This document shows, piece by piece, positions 1 through 6,157 of a stretch of 27,816 bases of DNA. The DNA comes from BMS3ABIN03 sp964418885. Lineage in GTDB: Bacteria; Bacteroidota; Ignavibacteria; Ignavibacteriales; Ignavibacteriaceae. The first letter of the stretch is position 1; the number at the start of each line of letters is the position of its first letter. The stretch spans positions 1 through 27,816 of the forward strand of contig CAYQNW010000053.1 of the NCBI GenBank assembly GCA_964418885.1, written 5' to 3'. The notes beneath the pieces are model-generated. The model was not told the DNA's origin, ran no database searches, and saw only the letters and a program-made list of their open reading frames with translations. The translations under genes and the position numbers were made by a program.

Positions 1-26
1 AAAAGAAATAATTTTAATGTTTTCAT
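1..26 (-). CDS. Start of a further efflux-operon gene (partial)
   Basis: Downstream of the ABC ATPase stop on the minus strand an ATG opens a frame reading MKTLKLFL before the window ends. It is preceded by AGGAA about 7 nt upstream, and only 17 nt separate it from the ATPase stop, which fits the next gene of the operon. The first 16 nt are identical to the start of the HlyD gene in this operon. Function cannot be read from eight codons. An ABC-2 type permease or a second ABC subunit is what such operons usually carry next, but this is inference from position only. Confidence 0.45.
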
Positions 27-43
27 CTTAAATTCCTAAAATT

Positions 44-958
44 TTAATTTGCTTCCTGAACTAAATGAATGAATACGTTTTCTAAAGAAGGTGTGATTAA
101 CCTGTGGTTCAGAATTTCGATTGAGTTATCGCTCAATAGTTTTTCAATTCGTTTGTAATCGGTTTCGTATTCATCAACAATAATATTTATCCTGTCACCG
201 AACATTTGGATCTCATAAGAAAAATTTTGTTGGACCAATTTATAAGCCTCTCTTATCTTCGTGCAAACAATTTCAATTACATCTTTTTCAAGCGACGCTT
301 TAATTTTTTGTGGTGTATCGAGACTTATTATTTTTCCATTACTCATCAACGCAACGCGGTTGCATCTTTCTGCTTCATCGAGGTAAGGTGTGGACATAAA
401 AATTGTAATTCCTTCTTTTAGAAGATTTGAAAGTATTTTCCAGAAATCCCTTCGTGAAACCGGGTCAACTCCGGTTGTCGGTTCATCAAGAAAAATAATT
501 TGTGGTTTATGAATAAGGCTGCATGCAAGTGCAAGCTTTTGTTTCATTCCGCCGGAAAGCTTTTCAGCTAACCTGTCTTTAAAAGGAGTAAGTCTTGTAA
601 ATTCGAGCAGTTCATTTCTTCTATTTTCATAATCTTTTACACCATGAATATCTGCGAAGAATTCTATGTTTTCGTCAACGGTTAAATCGCCATAGAGACT
701 GAATTTTTGCGAGAGGTAACCTATCTTGTTTTGAATCTTCTTTCTCTCTTTTAATAAATTGTAACCGAGCACTTCAATTTCTCCACCGTCAGGAATTAAC
801 AATCCGCAAAGAGTTCTTATTGTTGTGGTTTTACCTGCTCCATCCGGTCCTACTAACCCGAACATTTCACCTTTCGCAACATTGTACGAAACATTGTTAA
901 CAGCGAGGATGTCGTTATAACTTTTACTGAGGTTTTTTATTTCTATTATTGATTCCAT
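44..958 (-). CDS. ABC transporter ATP-binding protein, YbhF/YhiH-like efflux type
   Basis: A 304-residue ABC ATPase of the drug/ABC-2 export class, expected to sit on the cytoplasmic face and power a membrane permease that is not in the window. Visible motifs are Walker A GPDGAGKTT at 37-45, a Q-loop near YLSQKF at 81-86, signature LSGGMKQ at 134-140 and Walker B IIFLDEP at 154-160. The switch-histidine position is occupied by proline (STPYLDEAE, P191) where most ABC ATPases have STHY; the YbhF/YhiH/RbbA group is known to deviate here. This suggests one degenerate ATP site paired with a second nucleotide-binding domain elsewhere. It follows the HlyD gene with about 100 nt between them, filled by a GC-rich hairpin repeat. 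The C-terminal ~80 residues are the usual ABC-2-type extension. Confidence 0.9.
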   Translation of the reverse strand: MESIIEIKNLSKSYNDILAVNNVSYNVAKGEMFGLVGPDGAGKTTTIRTLCGLLIPDGGEIEVLGYNLLKERKKIQNKIGYLSQKFSLYGDLTVDENIEFFADIHGVKDYENRRNELLEFTRLTPFKDRLAEKLSGGMKQKLALACSLIHKPQIIFLDEPTTGVDPVSRRDFWKILSNLLKEGITIFMSTPYLDEAERCNRVALMSNGKIISLDTPQKIKASLEKDVIEIVCTKIREAYKLVQQNFSYEIQMFGDRINIIVDEYETDYKRIEKLLSDNSIEILNHRLITPSLENVFIHLVQEAN

Positions 959-963
959 ATTAG

Positions 964-996
964 AAGCCCCTCCAAACCTCCCCCAAGGGGAGGCTT
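964..996. repeat. GC-rich palindromic intergenic repeat, copy 1
   Basis: A C/G block stands out in AT-rich sequence between hlyD and the ABC gene. Its core is CCTCCCC at 977-983, loop CAA, GGGGAGG at 987-993 (7-bp perfect arms), with an outer AAGCC (964-968) that can pair with GGCTT (992-996). A related copy lies in opposite orientation at 1071-1098. The hairpin lies in the transcribed spacer of the operon, so it could attenuate or stabilise the message; that role is inference. Confidence 0.7.
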
Positions 997-1061
997 AATT
1001 TGTATTTCTTTAATTTTGTATTATGCATTTTAGCCGTAAGGTTTAATTCACCAAACAATTC

Positions 1062-2057
1062 TCAATGTTTCCCCCCTTTGGGGGAGTTAGAGGGGGCTAA
1101 TGTTATCACTGCGTCTGCAGGCATTCCGGATTTTAGTTGAAAATCAGGATTATTAGCACGGATTTTAACTGCGAATACTAACTTTGTTCTCTCATCTTTT
1201 GTTTGAATATTTTTCGGTGTGAACTCTGCTTCCGGTGATATGTAAATAACTTTGCCTTCATACTTTTTATCCGGATAAGAATCAGTCGTGATGTCTGCTT
1301 TTTGTCCGAGCTTGACTTTGCCTAACTCTTCCTCAGACACATAAATTATCAGATCGATCTGACTCAAATCCGATACTTTAAATAATGAAGACATCATTGA
1401 AACTGTTTCCCCTTGTTCGACATATTTTTCAACAATGAATCCGTTGATTGGTGAAACAACGTAACTATCTCTTATCTGTTTTTTTAATAAATCAACTGAA
1501 GCGAGTTTTCCATTTACATTTGCTTCTGCTTGTTTTAATTCTTCCGGTCGTGCAAAATTTTTGATCTTTGTATAATTTTCTTTTGCAGAAGTTAACTGTG
1601 CTTTGGTAATATCGAACCTGGCAACAGCATCATCGTATTGTTTCTTTGTAATGGTTTGTGAATTATAAAGATTGGTCATTCGTTCTTTGTCATCCTTAGC
1701 AAGATCGAAGCTTACCTGCGCTTGTTTAAGCTGCTCCTCAACTTGTTTTATGTCTTCCTGCCTGGCGCCTTTTTTCAATAATTCATACTGGGCTAATGCC
1801 CCATCATAGCCCGCAGTTGCCTGTCTTAATTGAAACTCTAAATTTTCATGATCAATTATCATTATCGTGTCGCTGGCATTAACCTTATCACCTTCATCTT
1901 TTAAAAGATGTATGACTTCGCCGGAAACTTTTGAGCTTACTACAACATTTGTAGATTCAATGTTGCCCGATGCTTCTATCTTTGTTCCATTATTTCCGTC
2001 ACCGCAGGAAAAGAAAAGTGCTATTAATAAAAGGGCGAAATATTTTAATGTTTTCAT
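1062..2057 (-). CDS. HlyD-family periplasmic adaptor (membrane fusion) lipoprotein of an ABC efflux system
   Basis: A 331-residue YbhG/HlyD-like membrane fusion protein that would link an inner-membrane ABC exporter to an outer-membrane channel. The N-terminus has a lysine, a hydrophobic stretch and a cysteine (LIALFFSC, C18), which looks like a lipoprotein signal with an imperfect lipobox. Then come a barrel-sandwich half (residues ~30-75), a long alpha-helical hairpin rich in K, E, Q and A (~80-180), the second half of the lipoyl-like domain with VVSPINGFIVEKYVEQGE, and a beta-barrel domain. The start codon overlaps the tetR stop in an ATGA arrangement, so the two are probably translationally coupled. 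The last dozen codons (LAPSNSPKGGKH) are written by a copy of the GC-rich repeat seen in the spacer downstream, so the C-terminal tail appears to have been recruited from repeat DNA. Confidence 0.92.
   Translation of the reverse strand: MKTLKYFALLLIALFFSCGDGNNGTKIEASGNIESTNVVVSSKVSGEVIHLLKDEGDKVNASDTIMIIDHENLEFQLRQATAGYDGALAQYELLKKGARQEDIKQVEEQLKQAQVSFDLAKDDKERMTNLYNSQTITKKQYDDAVARFDITKAQLTSAKENYTKIKNFARPEELKQAEANVNGKLASVDLLKKQIRDSYVVSPINGFIVEKYVEQGETVSMMSSLFKVSDLSQIDLIIYVSEEELGKVKLGQKADITTDSYPDKKYEGKVIYISPEAEFTPKNIQTKDERTKLVFAVKIRANNPDFQLKSGMPADAVITLAPSNSPKGGKH
1071..1098. repeat. GC-rich palindromic repeat, copy 2, inside the hlyD 3' end
   Basis: Read on the minus strand this segment begins AGCCCCC, continues through CTCCCCC and AAA to GGGGGG. 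It matches the layout of copy 1 (AGCCCC, CTCCCCC, AA, GGGG) in opposite orientation about 75 nt away. Its palindromic core is CCCCC-TTT-GGGGG. It is in frame with hlyD and encodes the final residues of that protein. Confidence 0.65.
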
Positions 2058-2701
2058 TGTATTCCTTTAGAAAATATTTTTTTAAATTCTTTTTTCCCTT
2101 TACTTGTCAAAATTCCGTTGAAGAGAATTTCAAAAGTATGACGAAATGCTTCCTGAATGTTTAATTTCTGGTGATAAAGAAAATCAGGCGAAACTATAGA
2201 GCGAACTGATGAAACAAATAGTACTATGATCAATTCATTCGGCTTGTCTATAAAGTAACCTTCCACCTTACCCTGCTCAATTACTTTGGAAAGGATTCCG
2301 TACATTTTTTTCGTTCTAAAATTATCAACCTTTTCCCATAACGATGGCAAATGAATTTTCAAATCCTGCAGCCAGCTATCGCTTATCTTAAGTGAGAAAT
2401 TGCCTATCAGTTGCATAACGTTACCCACTTTGCCTATAGCATTGTACTCCGATTTAAGGATTTCATCGATTTTTGAACTCATGTTATGCATTATTCTGCT
2501 CACCACATCTTCTACAAGCGCATCTTTTGTTGAGTAATGTTTATAAATAGTTTTTTTACTTATTCGAAGACCTGATGCTAATGAATCCATGGTTGTTTTG
2601 TAGAATCCTGCTTTCAGAAACTTTTCGAATGCAAAATCAAGGATTCTGTCTTTTTCAGCATGAACTTTTGAATTTTGTATTTCTTTATTAACTTTTTTCA
2701 T
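2054..2701 (-). CDS. TetR/AcrR-family transcriptional regulator of the efflux operon
   Basis: A 215-residue TetR-type repressor. The N-terminal helix-turn-helix domain is visible at residues ~18-68, with the pattern AGFYKTTMDSLASGLRISKK followed by TIYKHYSTKDALVEDVV. The C-terminal ligand-binding half is diverged, as usual in this family. It is the first gene of the minus-strand efflux operon and its stop overlaps the hlyD start. The ATG at 2701 lies directly on a GGAAAC half-site, and two copies of an inverted GGAAAC/GTTTCC unit cover its promoter, so autorepression, relieved by an unknown ligand, is the likely control. What the pump exports cannot be told from sequence. Confidence 0.92.
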   Translation of the reverse strand: MKKVNKEIQNSKVHAEKDRILDFAFEKFLKAGFYKTTMDSLASGLRISKKTIYKHYSTKDALVEDVVSRIMHNMSSKIDEILKSEYNAIGKVGNVMQLIGNFSLKISDSWLQDLKIHLPSLWEKVDNFRTKKMYGILSKVIEQGKVEGYFIDKPNELIIVLFVSSVRSIVSPDFLYHQKLNIQEAFRHTFEILFNGILTSKGKKEFKKIFSKGIQ

Positions 2702-2770
2702 CGGAAACTATTATCGTTTTCTTGGTTTCCAACTTAAGTGTCGGAAACTATTTTGTCAAGTCCAGTTTCC
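2701..2770. promoter_or_regulatory. Tandem operator: two GGAAAC-N16-GTTTCC units 40 bp apart
   Basis: GGAAAC occurs at 2703-2708 and 2743-2748, GTTTCC at 2725-2730 and 2765-2770. Each pair has exactly 16 nt between arms and the two pairs repeat with a 40-bp period. TCGGAAACTATT is repeated exactly at 2701-2712 and 2741-2752. Read from the middle, GTTTCC-N12-GGAAAC around CTTAAG (2725-2748) is a third possible dyad, and this spacing is closer to common TetR operators. The elements lie over the predicted tetR promoter. Binding by the adjacent TetR protein is inference. Confidence 0.75.
2729..2759 (-). promoter_or_regulatory. Predicted tetR-efflux operon promoter
   Basis: On the minus strand TTGACA (2759-2754) has TTG exactly 20 nt before TAAGTTGG (2736-2729). 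That is one mismatch from the Bacteroidota -7 motif TAnnTTTG at the expected spacing. The two operator units overlap both elements. Confidence 0.5.
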
Positions 2771-2772
2771 GG

Positions 2773-2831
2773 GACTGTGATATGTAATACAACTGTTGTC
2801 TTTCTGGAAAAATATTCTTAAAATCACAGTC
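2773..2831. repeat. 9-bp inverted repeat in the leader of the secreted-protein gene
   Basis: GACTGTGAT at 2773-2781 is perfectly complementary to ATCACAGTC at 2823-2831, with 41 nt between. The distal arm ends about 5 nt before the AGGAGG of the next gene, so in RNA it could form a stem-loop beside the ribosome binding site; as DNA it could be a split protein site. Role unknown. Confidence 0.4.
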
Positions 2832-2851
2832 AAAAAAGGAGGGCGGGGGCT

Positions 2852-3199
2852 ATGAAAGCTTCGCTGATTATTTTTGCTTTTATTTTAATCTCTTCATTAA
2901 CGTATTCACAGGATAAAATTGAGTCTGATATAGATTACGCATTGCAATATGCAAAGAAAGGGATATATTGGGCGCTTGCAAATATTCCTGAAAGAAAAAG
3001 TTCAATTAACAACGATTTGATTAGTGAAGATCGCTTATATGCGAGTGTAAAATTGGAAAAGGAAGTTAATGGGATTAAGATTGAATCAACAGGTTTCTAT
3101 CAGACACTTGAAGTTAAGATTACAATTTACAGATCTAATGACAGTTTAGAATCAGACGGCTACTTAAAGGCAACGAATGAGGAAAACGAAAAGAAGTAG
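2852..3199 (+). CDS. Small secreted protein of unknown function
   Basis: A 115-residue protein that I do not recognise. The first ~19 residues form a clear Sec signal peptide (MKASLIIFAFILISSLTYSQ, cleavage probably after the serine or near Q20). The mature part is about 95 residues, mixed charged, with two beta-like stretches (LYASVKLEKEVNGIKIESTG and TLEVKITIY) and a lysine/glutamate-rich tail. No cysteine is present, so it is not a lipoprotein. The start is set by a very strong AGGAGG at 2837-2842, 9 nt before the ATG. It is alone on the plus strand, divergent from tetR and convergent with the menC-like gene. Envelope or periplasmic location is the only firm inference. Confidence 0.75.
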   Translation: MKASLIIFAFILISSLTYSQDKIESDIDYALQYAKKGIYWALANIPERKSSINNDLISEDRLYASVKLEKEVNGIKIESTGFYQTLEVKITIYRSNDSLESDGYLKATNEENEKK

Positions 3200-3227
3200 C
3201 TGGGATTAATTATATACCACCGTTAAA

Positions 3228-4263
3228 CTAACTAAATTCTTTTTTAGTTAAAGTAACCTTTGCTAATTTTTCTTCAATCACATTCACACCTATCCCCGGA
3301 TCAGTAGGAACGTTCATCATTCCATCGCTCGTGACTTCAAATGATGGTTCAACGATATCTTCTTTATAATATCTTTTACTGGCAGAAATATCTCCCGGTA
3401 AAGTAAAATTAGGAAGCGAAGCAAGCGCAATATTTCCAGCTCTGCCAATACCTGATTCAAGCATGCCGCCATGCCATACAGGAATTTTTTGCGATGCACA
3501 GTAATCGTGAATTAATTTTGATTCGGTGAAACCACTTACTCGTCCCGGCTTGATGTTAATAATTCTACAGCTCCCTAATTCAACGGCAGCTTTTGCATCG
3601 TTTAGCGAATGAATGCTTTCATCGAGGCAGATCGGTGTACTAATTTCTTTCTGTAATTTTGAGTGCTCATATATATCTTCATAACCGAGCGGCTGTTCAA
3701 TCAGCAAAAGATTGTAATCATCCATTGCTTTGAAAATACTTATATCTTTCAAAGTATAAGCGGAGTTGGCATCAACCTGAAGCTGAATATCCTGAAATTT
3801 TTTCCTTAATGGAGAAATGAATTCTAAATCTTTACCGGGTGCAATTTTGATCTTAATTCGTTTATAACCTTCCTGAAGATAGCTGGCAACTGTTTCAATC
3901 AGTTTATTTGGTGACGATTGTATTCCAACACTAATACCAACTTCAACACGATCACATGACCCACCTAGAATTTTTGATAATGATTTATTCTGCATTTTCG
4001 CAAATACATCCCAGATAGTAGATTCAAGTCCTGCTTTTGCCATTCTGTTTCCCCTGATCCAGTTCCAGTTTTTAATTACATCTTGAATATTCTCAAATTT
4101 TTTATTTAGCAGATCAGGAATCAGAAAATCTTCCAGGATATACCAGGCTGTCTTAACCGTTTCGTTTGAATACGAAGGTGTTGCTCCAGCCACACATTCT
4201 CCCCAACCGGTTATTCCTTCGGCTTCTACTTCAATGATTATGTGTTCGACATGAGTTTCGATT
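3228..4263 (-). CDS. menC: o-Succinylbenzoate synthase / N-acylamino acid racemase (MenC family), N-terminus lost in gap
   Basis: An enolase-superfamily enzyme of the MenC/NSAR type. MenC dehydrates SHCHC to o-succinylbenzoate in menaquinone synthesis; some members racemise N-acyl amino acids instead. All catalytic positions are visible: KIKIK (the KxK acid/base lysines), metal ligands LQVDANSAY (Asp), LLIEQPL (Glu) and ICLDES (Asp), and the opposite lysine in IINIKPGRVSG. The WHGGMLESGIGRAGNIALAS and FTLPGDISASKRYY stretches are typical of this subgroup. The frame does not begin at 4193: it continues upstream for 23 codons reading EGITGWGEC into the N-run, so 344 residues are visible and roughly 25-30 are missing. 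No other men genes are in the window, so the choice between OSBS and racemase stays open. It lies downstream of the SUF operon on the same strand. Confidence 0.85.
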
Positions 4264-4363
4264 NNNNNNNNNNNNNNNNNNNNNNNNNNNNNNNNNNNNN
4301 NNNNNNNNNNNNNNNNNNNNNNNNNNNNNNNNNNNNNNNNNNNNNNNNNNNNNNNNNNNNNNN
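4264..4363. other. Assembly gap (100 N)
   Basis: Exactly 100 N, a conventional placeholder for a gap of unknown size. It cuts the C-terminus of the Rrf2 regulator and the N-terminus of the menC-like gene, which are in different frames. The missing parts alone suggest a real gap of roughly 200 nt or more. Confidence 0.98.
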
Positions 4364-4701
4364 GAGCGGATTGAACAGTCTATAGAATTTGTACAAATAT
4401 TTTCTACGCCCGAATGAAGATCACAGAAACCGGATTCATAAAGCTTACCTCCCAATGCTGTAAGCACCTCACTGATTGGAATCTGAGAGGGCACACGGGT
4501 TAAATGGTAACCACCTATTTGCCCGCGTGCACTTTCAATAAATCCTGCAAGCCTCAGCATTCTTAAAATCTTTCCTGCATTAGCTGTGGAGATACCTTCC
4601 TGTTCACTTATTTCAGGTATGGTCAAGCCTTTCGAGGAATCGCTTTTGGCAATTCTTAAAAGTAATCTTAAACCATATTCTTCCTGCGTACTGAACTTCA
4701 T
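4364..4701 (-). CDS. Rrf2-family Fe-S-type transcriptional regulator, C-terminus lost in gap
   Basis: A winged-helix regulator of the Rrf2/IscR/RirA family, with 112 residues visible of a usual ~135-155. The N-terminus MKFSTQEEYGLRLLLRIA and the recognition region ISTANAGKILRMLRLAGFIESARGQIGGY are family-typical. Three cysteines, C93, C103 and C109 (CX9CX5C), sit where IscR-type proteins ligate a [2Fe-2S] or [4Fe-4S] cluster; the spacing differs from the CX5CX5C of IscR. Placed after the bacilliredoxin at the end of the SUF operon with 46 nt between and no convincing promoter of its own, it most likely senses Fe-S status and controls the operon. The 28-bp dyad before sufB is the obvious candidate site. 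Any protein sequence read through the N-run is artificial. Confidence 0.88.
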
Positions 4702-4747
4702 TTTTTATCTTCTTATAAATTGACTATGATTAAAGTAACCTTATAAA

Positions 4748-5284
4748 CTATTCTTCATTGAATAAAGGAATTTTTGAACCACAGGAAACAGCATATCGAA
4801 TCTTCTCAAAATTTTCCGGTGAAACAGAAGGTCCGTTATTTTTACAATACTTGTTAAATATTCCTTTCCAATCCATAGCAATATCTTCCACACTTCTACC
4901 TTCTATCTGGTAGCGCGGCATAAAGTACAACAGTTTTCCGTTTTCAAATAATGCGATGCTTGGAGAAGAGGGTGGAAAGTTGCCTATTAGTTGGCGGATT
5001 CTGTCTACAGCGTCTCTTTCCTGTCCGGCAAAACCAGTGTATAACTCATCTGGAATTACATCATTTTGTAAAGCAAGTGAGATTCCCGGTCTTGCACTTC
5101 CTGCAGCGCAACCGCAAACTGAATTAATCATGACCAAAACGGTTTTGTTATTCTTAACATTTATTGCTTCATCAACATCTTTTGGCGCCATCAGTTCCTT
5201 AAATCCGACAGCAATAAGCGCATCACGCATGGGTTGTACAGCATTCTGATCGTACATCGGAGGACGTGACATAATATTAAACAT
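4748..5284 (-). CDS. brx: Bacilliredoxin, BrxA/BrxB (YphP/YqiW) family
   Basis: A 178-residue thioredoxin-fold protein with the CGC active site: MINSVCGCAAGSARPG, C57 and C59. Bacilliredoxins remove bacillithiol from S-bacillithiolated protein cysteines. The family is usually ~140-145 residues; this one has about 30 extra C-terminal residues ending in VSCGSKIPLFNEE, with a further cysteine. The ATG at 5284 is supported by AAGGAG 5 nt upstream; a second ATG four codons later (MSRPPMYD) is the start closest to the family norm. Its place between sufT and the Rrf2 regulator suggests it protects or reactivates SUF thiols such as the SufS or SufU cysteines, or acts in thiol-stress repair. Bacillithiol-type thiols are known from Firmicutes, Bacteroidota and green sulfur bacteria. 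Confidence 0.9.
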   Translation of the reverse strand: MFNIMSRPPMYDQNAVQPMRDALIAVGFKELMAPKDVDEAINVKNNKTVLVMINSVCGCAAGSARPGISLALQNDVIPDELYTGFAGQERDAVDRIRQLIGNFPPSSPSIALFENGKLLYFMPRYQIEGRSVEDIAMDWKGIFNKYCKNNGPSVSPENFEKIRYAVSCGSKIPLFNEE

Positions 5285-5337
5285 TTTTACTCCTTGTTTT
5301 ATTCATGATTATTTTAGTTTTTTTTCAAATTTATTTT

Positions 5338-5658
5338 TCAGTACATTCCTAATTTTACCTTTGCTTCATCAGACATCATATCTTTATCCCACGGTGGTGA
5401 CCATACCATTTCTATTTTAGCGTCTTTTACTTCAGGGATCGAAAGAATTTTCATTTCAACTTCAGGAGGTAAAGATCCTGCAACCGGACAAGCCGGTGAT
5501 GTTAAGGTCATCTTAATATTTACTCTTGCTTCATCGTCTATAGCGATTTCATAAATTAATCCAAGCTCGAAAATATCGACAGGAATTTCCGGATCATAAC
5601 AGGTTTTTAATGTCTGAATGATCTTTTCTTCAAGTTCTTGTTTATTTAATTCAGCCAT
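5338..5658 (-). CDS. sufT: SufT-type MIP18/DUF59 iron-sulfur assembly protein
   Basis: A 106-residue DUF59 protein helping Fe-S cluster maturation or transfer to targets. Diagnostic motifs are CYDPEIPVDIFELGLIY (residues 20-36) and MTLTSPACPVAG with the conserved C57. The C-terminus VWSPPWDKDMMSDEAKVKLG is the usual end of SUF-linked members. It lies 24 nt downstream of sufU and 53 nt upstream of the bacilliredoxin, all on one strand, so it is co-transcribed. Confidence 0.93.
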   Translation of the reverse strand: MAELNKQELEEKIIQTLKTCYDPEIPVDIFELGLIYEIAIDDEARVNIKMTLTSPACPVAGSLPPEVEMKILSIPEVKDAKIEMVWSPPWDKDMMSDEAKVKLGMY

Positions 5659-5682
5659 AGTTTTATTATCTTTGTCTTAATA

Positions 5683-6138
5683 TTATTCGGTCGTTACTCT
5701 TTCCTGTTTATTATGTAATGCATTAAGCATTGTGTGCCATGCAAGCGAAGCACATTTAACACGAACTGGAAACTCTTGCACACCTGTAAAAACCGCAAGC
5801 TTACCAAGTTCATCTACATCGGGGTCATCGCCGAGCTTACCTGTAACCAGGTCATGAAATTTATTAAACAATTTTTCGGCATCGTCTTTAGTTTTACCTT
5901 TAAGTAAGGAAGTCATAAGCGAAGCTGAAGCTTTTGAAATCGCACAACCGGAACCCTGAAATGAAACATCTTTAATTATTCCATTTTCTACATCTAAATA
6001 AATATGGATGTTATCGCCGCATAAAGGATTATATCCGTCTGCTTCCTGTGTGATATGTTCCAACACTTTAAAGTTTCGCGGACTTTTATTATGATCTAAA
6101 ATTACCTGTTGATATAATTCTCTAAGTTCCTGATCCAT
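5683..6138 (-). CDS. sufU: SufU zinc-dependent sulfurtransferase
   Basis: A 151-residue IscU-fold protein of the SufU type, which accepts persulfide sulfur from SufS rather than acting as scaffold. The key residues are visible: C40 and D42 (NPLCGDN), C65 (GSGCAIS) and C129 (RVKCASLAW). The 18-20-residue insert before the last cysteine that separates SufU from IscU appears present (GKLGDDPDVDELGKLAVFTG). It starts 19 nt after sufS, and no SufE-like gene is nearby, consistent with a SufSU pair. Confidence 0.95.
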   Translation of the reverse strand: MDQELRELYQQVILDHNKSPRNFKVLEHITQEADGYNPLCGDNIHIYLDVENGIIKDVSFQGSGCAISKASASLMTSLLKGKTKDDAEKLFNKFHDLVTGKLGDDPDVDELGKLAVFTGVQEFPVRVKCASLAWHTMLNALHNKQERVTTE

Positions 6139-6157
6139 TTTAGTTTGCCTTAGGATA

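Noticed and set aside
3229..3250. TAACTAA/TTAGTTA hairpin at the menC stop as a terminator
   Set aside because: Seven AT-only-rich pairs and no T-run on either strand; likely chance in AT-rich DNA.
4231..4363. Rrf2 reading frame continuing through the N-run to NRNSCRTHNH
   Set aside because: The frame crosses 100 placeholder Ns and then reads menC DNA out of frame; only 4364-4701 is real sequence for this gene.
4387..4398. Perfect palindrome ATTTGTACAAAT, similar to TTTGTACAAA at 22903-22912
   Set aside because: It lies inside the Rrf2 coding sequence over the Cys-Thr codons of the cluster-binding loop, so coding constraint explains it.
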